From the NCBI GenBank assembly GCA_914767715.1, contig OU612068.1, positions 20,648,001-20,708,000 of the forward strand: 60,000 nucleotides of DNA, given 5' to 3'. Below, piece after piece: positions 1 through 13,900 of this stretch. The number at the start of each line of letters is the position of its first letter. Within the stretch, counting starts at the first letter, position 1. The translations under genes were made by a program, and so were the position numbers. The notes under the pieces are model-generated. The model saw nothing but the letters and a program-made list of their open reading frames with translations. It did no database searches and had not been told where the DNA came from. The DNA comes from Membranipora membranacea. Taxonomy: Eukaryota > Bryozoa > Gymnolaemata > Cheilostomatida > Membraniporidae.

Positions 1-398
1 GCCATAACTTAATTTTAAGCATATATATAGGGAAAAATGTGTTATGTTTGCTAAGAGTTCAGTAGGGTGTTCCAATGGGTACCAGCGCTTTATGCAATGT
101 AGGTTCTCATTAGTCAGGGTTGGCTATGACTTGCTTTGTTCCAGCGACTGGGCTGTAAATATGTAGTGTAACAACACTTAGAGGTACCCACTGTAGCTTA
201 CATTAAGCGGAATATAAATAAAACACTTTATTACTTAAAAATAGCAATGCAATTCAAAGTTGTCCTATCATGTTATATAAATGTAAAATAATATCAACAG
301 CTTTGTATGATCTCAACAGTGGCTTGTTTGTCGGTGGTACGGTGATGTTATCAGATTAGATGACTTGATTTAAACCCAAATCTTTGCATAATTCATAC
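1..398. other. TTC28 intron at the left edge
   Basis: This stretch follows the exon 18 donor. It is AT-rich, with no open frame resembling the next TTC28 segment. I see no further feature in it. Confidence 0.6.
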
Positions 399-1920
399 CT
401 TGATGAGCATGTACTGGATGGAAGATGAGTTTCTACACCGAGGGACTCCCTGGCATGCCCGACATACTGATCTAACACCGATATAGATACCGAGGCTAGG
501 CTCATATTATCAGCGTCCACATCTGAATGCTCGAGTTCGTTAACGCTGCACTCATGAAAGTTAACCATACCTACAAAAGTTACACTTTTTGAGAAGACAA
601 ACATACAAACATGGGCAGTCTTGATTCAAACCTCATTGAGATATTGTTGAAGACACCACAGCCAATAGGCTAAGATAGAAAGAAATGTTCTTTGATATTT
701 GTCAGGCAGTCACAATCAAATTTAAACCATAAATCAGATTATAACTTTTCAACGCAGGAAAGTCCATGTTTAACAAGGGTAGTTTTGATTTTGATTTTAC
801 ACTTACCTTTTTCAGGCACCAGAAGCCAACTATATAAATATCCAGCGGCTATTGAGTAATATATCACAGTAGATTTGGCCCTGTTTACGGTAGCCATGAT
901 TTGGTCGACGGTTACGGGGGCGTTATCCACAGCCCCGTACATCCCATCACCTCCAGTCTGTCTCTCAAGCAGTAGGTCAACAAACGCCCGAGTTCTACCC
1001 CTCTCAGCCACAACAAGGGCTTCCTCATGTCTTCCAAGTGTTACCAAAACACGCTAAAATCACAACAATCCACTTGTAAAATTGAATTTAGGGGTATCAA
1101 CCTATTACTAGAGGGCATCCATTGAAAATTAGATGTTGCGTGAATTGATGGGAACAAAAAAGATTCATTGGCTAATGTATATACATTTATGTAAATTTTA
1201 TAGTTCTGTGCAATGTGGGCAGGATGTCAATGACATCGAAGTTCAATTTTTGACAGTTGAATAATGATTGTGAAGTGATAGAATAACAGAAATATTTATG
1301 TTAGTGTTTACAGGATTTAATTCGCAAAAATGTGGCTTGTTGTTTTTCTATCAAAGAGTGCATATCACTCAGAAAACATTGCCATTGAACAAACCTAAGA
1401 CCACAGCTACTTAGAAAACAAACCTGAAACTCAGACAAACAGCCTAAATGTAGATCAATATTTCAATCTTCTTCTATTTAGAATTGAAGTAGACTGATTT
1501 ATATTAGTCTCCGGTTTCACTATTTAAAGACAGCAGGAAGTAGCCAGCAAAGTGGCTACCAACGATTTCACCTCTAATATATTGAGTGACAGTTATCTAT
1601 AATTGCCATGTTTTTTGTTTAGTCTACCTCATAGATCTAATAATAAGTCTATATAAGTCTAACAAGTTGTTAAGTCTATGGTCTACCTGCAGTGCTTGAT
1701 ATGAGGCCGTCTGTAGGTCAAATAGTGAGAGTTTATAATCGCTGCACACATGAGCTTCTCTCCTGATGTTCTCGAACAGCTCAGCAGCCTTATATAGCTG
1801 ATGTTGTGATTCCTCAAGATCGTTATCGGCCCACAGAGCTAGACCGAGACGATGTCGGATCTTAGCCTCATCCTCACGGCGACCCAGCTGTTCGGCGATC
1901 TGTAGTCCCTGTCTCAGATA
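399..1920 (-). CDS. TTC28: TTC28 exons 16-18: end of TPR array and start of the C-terminal region
   Basis: Exon 16 (1687-1920) encodes 78 residues containing AEQLGRREDEAKIRH and YKLSLFDLQTASYQALQ; it has no start codon in frame and is easily overlooked. Exon 17 (807-1053) has RVLVTLGRHEEALVVAERGR and ends in YYSIAAGYLYSWLLVPEKG, the conserved entry to the region that leads to the CHAT-like domain in TTC28. Exon 18 (399-570) encodes GMVNFHECSVNEL and then VLDQYVGHARESLGVE, and ends in phase 2 at AG|GTATGA. Reading on past this donor gives a stop within about ten codons, so the donor is needed. The next exon is not in bases 1-398. Confidence 0.88.
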
Positions 1921-4900
1921 CTAAAATGAGAGAACCAATGGTTAGAAGGTGACAGAAAACCAACTTTTTTTACACATATGACACACACTGATCAAGTGAT
2001 ATACTATTGCGTGTACATCTCTGATCGATAGAGAGTGAATCGATTGATTGATTGATTTAGTGAGAGTACCATCACAAGTAATACGGTTTGACAACCCGAG
2101 TTCAATTTTACTAATTAGGGGCGGGTACATGTTAGGTACTCTTACTAAAGTGACTCTTACAATCAGAGATATACATGTTCATAGTGTAATCTCGATGTCA
2201 GTGTGCATACGACATACACTTGTGTCATCGAAGTTTGAACCAATTTATTTATTGGAAGCCATCACTTCAGTGCCTGGCAGTACCTTGTCAAAGATCCAAC
2301 AAGCACGAGCCTCGATTAATTTTAAAATTCAATGTTAGAAATTAGAAACCCAAAAAAGTTCATGCATGACATGATGACATAGCAGATAACTTTGACTAGC
2401 CCAGGTGAATCATGGAATCATGGCACCATCATATATACAAAAATGAACACCTGGTGCGCTATGAGCATTGCATGTCATATTACCATCCTAGCTGCATAGT
2501 CTATATAATTGACCGAGATAAAGCACATATCATAACCAGAGCTGTGCCGCTCCACACATTGAGCTTCGAGCGCGCTCCTTGTTTCAAATGTGCAATGCTC
2601 ATGGTATGCATGTTGCCTGCCTCTAGTTGCAAAGCTGGTCATTTTAATTTCTGCCAGATGTGCCTTACCTGAGATGCTTGTTGGTAGTTGCTGAGTGCGT
2701 GGTGTATTCTACCCAGACTACTGAAGGCGAGGGTTTTGGCGACTCTGTCGTTCATCTCTGCGGCGAGACTGAGGTGTTGCTCCTGATGGTTGAGAGCCTC
2801 CTGGAAGTCTCCCTGACTCTCGTATGACAGACCGAGGTTACCGAACGCTCTACATTGGGCTGATAAGTTACTCGTTTCCTGTAAAAACCAGAATGCATTA
2901 TAATACAATTACAGAATGTGATATATAACATAATACGTTGTATTTAAAATGGCAAATATAAAATATTTGATTGGAAAACAAAACTTTCAACGATGGGTAC
3001 TGTAAAAAAGACTCTTGATGGCTGGAAATTAAAAACTAATAGCAGTATGCAAATAAACACAGAGCAAACTTTAATCAATACATTTTCTGATATCAAACAT
3101 GATGTGTGTAACACATAATGTGTGTAACACCCTACATTTCTTGTCATTGCTAACAACATGTCATCATAAACATATATAATGTATGATGTACAATATATCT
3201 TGATATTATGTACTTGTTTATGGTAATTATAAGCTAAGTTGTAGTACCTACCTGAGCTATCTGGAGATCCTTCTTATGGAAGTTAATGGCTCTCTCGTAG
3301 TCGCCCATCTGCTGATAGACTCCACCGAGACCACAGCAGGCATCGCTTTCTCCGGTCTTATCCAGCTGCTCTTTGGCTAATGTTATCTGGTGCTCCAAAC
3401 ATGATATCGCCTGATCGAAGTTACCTGCAAATAGTTTATATTTCATTACAACATGGAATTTCTGGAGCTTTGGAGGACAAATCAGAGGATAAGCTTGGTG
3501 ATGAACAAGGTTATTACACTTACAAACAATCAATGCCAAAACTAGAACAACTATATACCATGTTAGTTTTATACCAACTAGTATACAATTTTTAAACGAG
3601 CCACCATCAGTCACTTAATTTTACTCCCCTTGATGAAAGCAGCCAATAAAAAATCTTATCTTCCCTCCACAATATATAGACTTCCTCTTTTTTTCTTTCC
3701 AATTGACGGAAGAATTATGTGAAGCAGAGTTGTGTAACAAACTCCAATCAGGATGCATTTTGATAATCAGCTAATTTGTCAATGAGATCGATTAACTTAA
3801 GATGGATCACCAAAAAGAGAGATTGATCACTTACCCAGAAGGCTGTGCAGGCATCCCAGTTCACCATACGCGGAGCCTTTATGAGCGCTATCATCGATCT
3901 CATGTGTAACCACAAGTCTCTTCTCAAAACACACCAGAGCCTGCTGAAGGTTACCCATAGATCTGCAAAAATTACGAAATGGGCCGTGTTATTAATTATC
4001 AATACAGAATCGCCCAGGCCAAACCTAAATAATAACTATGTTTTTTTTATTTATGAGGTGCGCAGGCAGCTAAAGAATGATGTTAATAGGCGGTTGTCCG
4101 AGTTGTGTCTAGTACTGTTCTGGATGGTGATTGGCGCAGAATCAGATGCAATTCATCAGATCACAGAACTATGCTTTGTCCTGGAACCTTTCGGAACATA
4201 TAATTCATTGTATTACACAATACAATGTCGATGGACAAACATCAGTCTATTATGTGGTCAGGGATTGATTGATTAGTATAAATTTCCTGTCTGGACATTC
4301 TCAAGGTTCCTTGCTGATTATATATATATGTCACTCACCTGTGAGCGTTTCCCAGGCCTCTGTAGGCTTTATCCTGGTCCACAAGGCTACCTGTGTTCTG
4401 AGCTATCACTAAGTACTGCTCATGACATTTTACGCTCTCCTCGAAGTCACCGAGCTGTTCATAGCATTCTCCGAGATTACCAAACGAGCGACCCTTGTCC
4501 AGCAAGGCCCTAGTACCAACAACCTGCAAAATTAAAAAGTAAAAAATTTTGAAAAAACATGTTACAGAAACAACTACTGATTGTTGGGGAGCTATTATGC
4601 AAAAAATCGCCTGCAGCAAAAAAGTACAGTTTGAATAGTTATTCCATGTCTTCATACTGGTGCTTCTATCAACCACTGACTGGTTTAGTTCAAATATGGC
4701 TTTATCATTTTCAAATCACAACTTCAAAGGAGGCTTATCTGATGTTCATGCGTATTCCAGAATGTACTAGGTCACAAAGTTACCGGAATCAAATTTTTCG
4801 CATCTGCATCGTTAGAAAAGATCAGCGAGAAATCAGCTGAGTCAATATTTCGGTATCATTTACTGAGTTGACTTGACCTTTTGTCTGGGTGTTGGACATT

Positions 4901-7900
4901 GAACAAGTTTGATGACAGTGATATACACGGCCTACATGAAACATTGACAACCAAACTAAACATTTTGTCAAAAGAGAAAGATTTTGATATGATGCTATAA
5001 TCACAATTTCTGGTCAATATCAATAAGCAATCTTCCAAACTGAAATTATAACAGCTTTGTGTAAACTTAGCACAACGTAAAAGGGCTGACTTCTGTTTAT
5101 TATTGCTATGTATACATTTTTACCTCTTGTAATCAATGACATTCTACACAAACTCAAATGTTTACAATATGTGACACACCGCAAACTAGGCCTAAAGTGG
5201 GTCCTGAAGTGCTTCTATTCTCAGCCAAGTGCGCTAAATTTGACACTTTCTGCGATTTTTCCATTTTCTTGCCAAACTTTCGAGGCCGGCGATGATTAAA
5301 GCATTGTATAACCATCAAAAGCTTTTGGTAATGAAATAAATTTTTAATAAAAATGCTAATTGAAGCCAATACAAGTCAAATCATGACAAGTTGGTATGTT
5401 TGAAAATTAGCTATTGTTGCAAGGTGAATTAATTACAGTACAAGCTTTGAAGGGTTTACAGTAAGTCACCAATATGGTCTTCATTTATTGTAACAATTTG
5501 TAATTGGAAAGTTGATTTATGGAGTTGTCCATCATTCTCAGTAATATAACGTTACGACAATACTGATTTATTATCCACTAAATTGACATGTCATTTTGTA
5601 CCAAAATCAGACAATGTTTCCTGAATGGCTATAGGAAATGTAGAGGGGTTAGGCATATGATCAATAGGAATATTTCTCAAGAGCCTCTGGTGGGAGTGTC
5701 CAACCTTCCCCACCACAGCGATATGTTTGTCCAGGAAAACCAACTCTTGCTTGCAAGAGAAACAACTCTGGAACATGGCTTTTCTTCCAAATAGTGCACA
5801 GATTGGTGCTATGATTAAGAGACTAAGAGTTATATAACATGAGATGGTGATGATCGTATATGGAGAGTCGGAATGCTAAGAAGCTAATGAATCCACATAC
5901 TTGAGTGTTGATGATCATTGGAACAATCAAACCCTGACTGGGTGACATGAACGATAATAGCCAATAGCCAACATCTATCATTAATTGGAGCAGTGGCGAA
6001 ATCGATTTATACTTTGTATCAGCAATGGAATAACATAACATGCTATTATTAAGCAGCGTACCATTCACTTTCAAGAAATTTAATAATAGTATAGACGCTG
6101 ATACTTAGTAGTAAGATTGAGAGATTACCGCAGGTAGCGGGTTGTAAAGATCAATCTCAAACAGTTGTAACTTTGCCAACAACTCTAGAACTGAATAACT
6201 ACCAAAGTTGGTACAAATTGTTGGACAATCAAAACTGCATGGTTATATATTTATGCGTAATAATGATTTCCAGATTAGAATATCAAAGGGATGCATAAAT
6301 TGCGTGTGGACTCAACTGAGTTTTGTTATGTATCCTGCTTCCCAGTGCAAAGCGGTGATAGGATCCCTGGATTTCATATGCAGTTACTCAATAATAAACA
6401 TGTATATCAATAACGATAATTGAAGGACTCAACAATATTGCTATTAGTACCGACAGACCCAAACCTGCTTTATCTATACCATTGAGCTCCAGAATTACCC
6501 AAACAATGGTTAATTTTCAACAACCCTCTTCAGTTAACTACAGATAATCCGACATAACATAAGGTAATAGCATTGTTTCTCCTTGCTACCCCAAGATAAT
6601 GGGTTTATAGTGCAACGATTTGTAAAATTTCAGCATCATTATTATCCAATATAAATTTGAAATTGTGCATAAAAACGGCAAGCGTACATCAGTGTACATG
6701 TCACAGCGGGTTATGCCTCGGCCTTCAATCAGATCACTCTCGAGTGAACCCATACATAAGTAATCTATTGTTGTACTATGCAACATACTCAAGCACATCG
6801 ATACATTTGTATGGGGCGATGACAGGTGGTGGGAGATTATCCCCTCCGTTATTTATAAGTAGTTTGTAAGCAAGTGAATGAAGATTTATGTTTCTTATGA
6901 AACACTGACAAAAACTTGTACATCAGATAAATAGAAAAGAGATAATCACACACACAAGTGAGTATCTATTATTCAGTAGAAGAGGACCCGGGGAACCATG
7001 AGGTTTCTATATTTTGGCAAAGTGTTTGAGGCATTTGGGTTCAACACTACTTCAATTTTATTAATATTATATAACGTACATCAGCTTAGCATTGGTTTGA
7101 CAACTTTCATAGTGTTTCACTCACATGCAAGGATGCAGCCACTTGAACATCTTTTGTCAGAAATATTGGGTGCCAAATCAGTACACTTAAAAATTGAATG
7201 GAGTTTGGGAAAATACTGAACTTCTCAATATGTCAATTTTGCGGCTAGACAGCTTTCACTGTCTGGTTTCAATTTTGTCAGTCACAAGTACCTGTTGACC
7301 CAAGTCCAATTTGAAGAGAAGCTTTTTGGAGTAGATTTGTTTGAACCCTTGCCAAGAGAGATACAAGGTAATACTGATGATTGATAACATGATCATTGAG
7401 AGGTCACTGCAACACCCTTTCACCACTTCTACTGAATTTGAAACACCCGAAACAGCAAACACGGATCTAGTGCCTAATGATGACTGCTGCACAGTTTTAC
7501 TACCCGATAACTGACAGTGATGTAACTTCACAAGCTTTTATCGTTTTATGATATGTTGGTCGTGCTTGAAAGTGATTTCAAATCTGATTTAAACAATGTT
7601 GAGACCTGTTTATCGATGTACCATTCACCCATCGTATCAATGAACTCCTGTCTGTTATGGACAGATAAAGTCATCGACCAGCAAGGTTGCATTCAATGGC
7701 AATCAGTTTCATATGAGAAAGTTGCACCACAAATCTTCCCACATACTACTTTCCCACGACTCCACCTTTTTTTGACAAAACTTCACATTAGTACATAAAG
7801 TTTACATGACGTCCTGTCAATTAATGGCTAAGTCAAAAACCAGTTACAAATAACTGAATTTTGGGTATGATGGTGCGTAGCTGTCAAAAATGAAGTGAAC

Positions 7901-10900
7901 AAAACCACTTAGTTCAATCCCTGATCGACCCCATATCAGATGCTGCAAAGACACACTGAGCTCTGACTGATATTGACTAGTCTTGTGTGTTTGAGAAGAG
8001 GCTGGCCGGGGTTATTTGAACCAACCTGGGTTCAGATCTCAAAAATTTATAGAACTCAAGCCTCAAAGTTTAATCTAGTATTTCTGTTCAAAATGCCCCA
8101 AAGTACGAATGAATCGGAGCAATTCTGTTACGTGTACCATAAACAGACAGACACATACCTGTTCTAACATGGCCAGCTGCTGCTCGAACATGCCGATAGC
8201 CTCCTCATACTGTGACATATTCATCTTAGTGATACCGAGATTACCGCATGCCTGAGCTTCTATACTCGAGTCCTTGACCTCTCTCGACCTCTCCAGCTGC
8301 TCCTCATAACACTGACAGAAGAAAGGAGACAATATGGTCAGCTGTGAGAGACAAGGTTACAGACGGGTGCCTGGTACTGACACGGTCAGGTGGTGCCTAG
8401 TTCTAACAAGGCTAGTCATTGACCATTGGATTTAAAAAAAGCTATATCAAAATATACAGAACTTTGAGGACAACCTTGATGTTCATATTACAAGCAAAGC
8501 AAAAGTTGACCCATAGTACAATGTCAGGGAAAAATTAGAAACTGTTCCTCGGCAACATACTGCAGTATGCTAGCCTAGAGGTTAATGTATGAAATTATTT
8601 GCAGAAGCTCTTCAAAAATCAGCCAGAGCACACGTCCTTATGCATCTTCACAGCCTTCACAAATCAGCCATGGGTGGCGCCCTGGCTGATTTTTGAAGGC
8701 TGTGGAGATGCGGTATCTCCTCTAACCCTGGTAATACCTTATAACCCTGTATATAGTTTCCCAGTGAGACGTGCACGTTGCCCAGATTCCCGTGAGCTTT
8801 ACATTCTCCTCGTAAGTCAGCTAGTTCTTGGCGTAGATTGAGTTCCTGAGTGTGATAGCCGAGTGCCTTATCGTACTGTCCAATAAGACGATGGGCTATA
8901 CCTAGAGCACCGTAAGCTGCAGCCTCCAACGACTGGTCGTTAGCCTAAAAAAAGACAGAACTTAGGCTAGAGAAACATAATTCTCCTGGTCTAAACACAC
9001 TGACAGAGGTTGCAACCTCAGTGGATCCTCAACTCTAGTTTAATATACGCATCAATCCTCTGAGGATCAGCTGAAGCATCTATGATGGCAATTTGACGTC
9101 ATGCAAATCGTTTTGCATTCAGAGGTTGCATCTGCTGATCAAACTGCCGAGGATAGGCTGGGGTCACTGTCAGCATTCATGTCTATGTTTACAATGGTGA
9201 CATAGTGCAAACCTGTAAGGTTACAACCACTTAATTAGTTTTGACCATTAGACAATCTCCCTCTTTTTCAGTATGCAAAATGGGAGCATAATTACATAAG
9301 ATCATTATGACACCGTAAAACACAAAATTCCCTTACTCCAGAGGCATACATTTAAAAACATTGCCACATACACTACAACTATCGGAGTATGAGAACATGC
9401 TAATTTGAATTCCACAAATTCTGATAAAATCTAAGTGTTTGGAGTATTACCCAAGGCGCCAATGTAAATTTACAGAACCACAACCAAAATATTTCATCCT
9501 ATGTGTCAACTCGTCGAGGTGTTGACAATTTCTGGGGTGGGATTGTTTTCATTTTAAATCAAATATATAACATTAGAGGTATTGTGTCATACGAGAGTAT
9601 TTGCATGTCACAGAATTTTTGCCTAAACTGCCTGACAAAGGCATGCATTTTAATCAGCTATTGGTCAGGCAACTGGATCAAATTACAACTCAAAAGAATT
9701 TCACAAAACTACATCCACTCAAGGGCACTTAATAATGCACCACAAGCTCATATAGAAATGAAAGTTCAACAGAACGTGAATTTAAACATTTAATGTAAAA
9801 AAATCAATTAGAGAATGCCATTTTCATAATCATATTTTGTGGATGTCACACCAATTAGATTTATGTCGTAAATTAAGGAACCTTTTAGCACCTTGCTCAA
9901 ACAATATTATACATGATGAAGATTTATCCTTAGTATTTAGAGCTATCAAGGTATGAGAATCGAGTGCCTGGTATGGATTCTTTGAAAACATAACCATACG
10001 AATTGTGCCACTTTCAATTTTAAGACCAATTGCCCAAACCGCACAGACGTAAATAGTTCTAGTCGCCAATTTCTTCACCGCTCACATTCAGTTCAAAAGG
10101 TCAGACAAGCTTCAGAGAATTTATTCAAAAGTTAAAAGTACCTTACTATAATTGCGATACCACTGAAACGATTCTTAATCCTGTTGAGCAGATAGTCAGC
10201 AAAGTTTTAAACAGCAATGAGTCAAAATAATACCTGGTTTATTAAGACTATATAATTAATTATCTCGATATACCAGGTAATATTTTTGCTCCGTTGAAGT
10301 TCAAGACTACGATGACAGTCTACTAACCATGATGAAGATTTACCCCTGGATGTACTGATGTTGAGTCAAATCTCACCTGTTTAGCTAGTTTGAGCTGCTG
10401 ATTGTATAGTAACACAGCCTCCTGCATGTTCTGCATGTTGATGAGTATATCACCTATATTTCCCATCGCTCTGAACTTGCCAGGTACGTTTTTGAGGGAA
10501 TGTGTGATTTGCAAAAAGTTGTACTGATATTCCAGAGCTTGTGAGTATTGTCCGAGGGATTTGAAAGCCAGACCTAAGTTGCAGAACGCTCTGGCCATAG
10601 TCAATTGATCTTTGAGATCTTTAGCTAATGCTAAGTCTTGTTCGTAATATCTGATGGCCTCTCGATAGTTTCCTAGGGAGTAGTGAGCAAATCCCAGACA
10701 ATGACAAGCCCTAGCTTCTCCTTCAGAATCCGTCAACTCCTGACTCAACTAAAAATAGAAATATGGGAATCATACACAAACACTGTGAGACTAAAAGTTT
10801 TGGAAATGAGAAAAGCGGTTGCTGATGAAACCACACCATACCATAAAAACCAAATTATGGGCATCTTTCACCTTTCTTGGATGAATAAGTTAGAGGTGTG

Positions 10901-13900
10901 TAAGCCACAGATAATAATTGTAAGTAGAGTACAGCCTTACATAGCTTTCTATTCTGGTATCTTTTTGAAATTTCTTCTAAACTGAAGTTGCATTGCCACA
11001 AAGCTGATACACACAGTCATTACTACCGTGTCACAAAGTTACAAATAAATGCTAAAAACACTAAAGCCGGGACTGCCAGCTGATACTGCATATTTGATGA
11101 TTTGCAGATTGCTGGAGCTTACCTGTAGGTATTGCATGTAGAAGGGTATAGCCTGAGTGAACTCTCCTCTAACGCTGTAGTAGTTACCGACATTACTAAG
11201 AGCACGTGCCTCGCTGGCAATGTCTTTCAGATCTCGCGCTATGTTTAAATGAGCGTTATAATGCTGGAGAGCCTGCTCAAACATCCCTAGAGCCTGATAT
11301 GCCACTGCCAAGTTACCATGCGTCGAGGCCTCCGAATGGCGGTCATTCACCTAAAAAGTACAAGAAAATTGTTGAGAAAATTGTTGAGAAAAGTTGGGAG
11401 GAGGGCTGTTCTATTCCACTGACAAGGAATGTCGGTTACTCAAATTTACTGCAATTTTAAGTATTTCCTGTTACTTGTGGTTGAAGTTCCTTTCCAGCAT
11501 TAAAGATTCACTTTGCACTATCAGTGTTCCATTGAAAGTATAGTGCACCAGCAAGTGGCTGTAATATGGCCTTAATCTCCACTTAAATCCAATTCAAGCT
11601 GCAACATGTTACATAAACCTCCGGAACTGTGTTTTACGCATTACTAAAGCAGTCAGTCACTGAGTATGACAGGCCTGGATAGTACTACGAATCAATGTCA
11701 CTGCTGTACACACATCACATATTTTGGTGATGATAGTGCTGTGGCAATTGTTTGGGGTGTTTTCATATGAGGGCCTCGCCTAAGGCCTTCTGAGTGACTC
11801 TGTAGTATGTGAGGTTTGTTTGGAAGGAAAGCAAGGCGATGTAAAGACAAGTCCGTGAATGGACAGGATCAATAGAAATCAGTTAATAGCTGAACACGAA
11901 TCAATTTCCCTACACCCTGAGACCCTTAGCCTCTACCCCAAGAAATCTCATTAGTGACATAGTGCTCAATAGAAGTTAAAAACAAAAGGCTTAGAACAAA
12001 GTCTATACTCTGGCAGTCTGTGAATTTGGGTGATAATAAAGGCAATATTAGTCCTTCTTTGTGTACTGAGTTATAAAAAAAAGCGAGACAACACCTCGGA
12101 AATGGTCAATCTAATGCTAAGTGGTCATGACTGCTTTTTAGTAGTTGTAATAAGACACACAGCTTTTGTGATTGCTAAAGTACAACATTCTTCGGATTCG
12201 CCCCCTCTCTTATCCGAGCACCTGGTTTATCTATATTATTAGACTAAGCTCATTAGAGTTTTTCATTCTACAAGGCCGATCAAATTAGTGGTGATTGGAT
12301 AATGGACCCCCTACAACTCAGTCACAACCATCAAAATACGAAATAACAATTCCTTTTGACCAGGGCAGACCTTCCGAAACCTACTATTACACAAATTGTT
12401 CTATTATTAAACATTAAGCCAAAGATTGCTCTTTTCATACTTTTCATAGGACACAAGAAGTGAGCTGAGACATGATTTCACTCAGACACAAACAGCGATA
12501 ACAAACTGTTGACCCTCAGAGCTTACATAACGATGCCATCTTGTCGTGCAGTGAAATTACCCAGGCTTCAGATTTCGCTGCTCCTTGTGTTGATTACTGA
12601 TAAATGGAGGGCTTTCAAATCTTTGTGTCAACATTCTTATAACAGATCATTGATACACTAACCATCTGTATTATGGGTATATCCCCATAAGGTATTTGTA
12701 CATGATAGCGATGTATTAGCAATCAATACCACCTTATCTGAAGGACAACCTGGGTAGCTGTGACACGTTCCATCCCCACCACAGAATAGTGTAAATGCTT
12801 TGGAGGGCTAAGGAATTCCGAGGATATAAACAAAAGTGAAACGATCATATCCAACCCACTTTTATGACATGTCATGTCATGACATGGCAATACTATACTT
12901 CTGTAATATAGGATGTTTATGGTTACCTCTTTAGATATGGCGAGTTCTTGTTTGTGGAACTTGATGGCCTGGTCGTGTTGAGCGAGAGCGCTGTAAGCGT
13001 TACCGATATTTCCATAGGCACGACCCTGACTAGTTCTATCGTCTAAGTTCTTAGCGATACTGAGATGTTTCTTGTGTAGTTTGAGCGCCGCCTCGTATTC
13101 ACTTAGCTGGTGATACACTATACCCATATTAGAACAAGCTCTGGCCTCAGCGGCCTTGTCTTTAGTTTGTAAGGCATTATCCAGCTGCTTTTCATGGTAG
13201 ACCTTGGCCTTACTGAGATTGTTTTGTGCACGGGCGGCGTGACCTAGACCGGCGTACGCCCGAGCCTCCAGTGTCTTGTCTGTTAGGTCCTGTGATACTT
13301 GTAATACTTTGAGGTGATAGTTGATAGCCTTATCGTAGTCTCTATTATAATGGTGGGCACTGCCCAGATTGCTCAGGGCTCGTGCCTCCTCCATTTTATT
13401 TCCGGATTCTTGAGCAATTTTCAAATGTTCGTTATGACATTCTAAAGCATTGGCAAAGTCTCCCATTGCAGTGTAGACCGCACCAACATTACCTAGAATA
13501 AAAATAACAGAATGCTTATTATCCTCCCCTTTTTTCATAATTACATACCAATTCGCATGTTTGAGGTGACTCACAGGGGACTGATTTATCTGATGGTCAT
13601 TTTCACCATTATCCTAGATTAACTAAACAGATTAATGGTAAAAAATGAGAACATGCATAATATAGTGTGAGATTAAAACTTAATCAAATTTAGATTTAAA
13701 TTGATGTGGCTAAATAATTCTAGTTCCTGGTCTAATTTATATTGGTTTGTTGGCAATAAATTTCTGTGGATGAATTCTTTCTGACATAGAAAGTAAATCA
13801 GAGATAGACTAAATAGTGACCAATAGACATTACAGTATTTACTAATAGTAGGACAAAAAAATTAACAGTTTGTCACCAGGTCTGTGACCAGTAACTATAA

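Noticed and set aside
3845-4276. Plus-strand ORF of 143 codons
   Set aside because: It overlaps TTC28 exon 13 antisense and runs through intron; no domain is visible.
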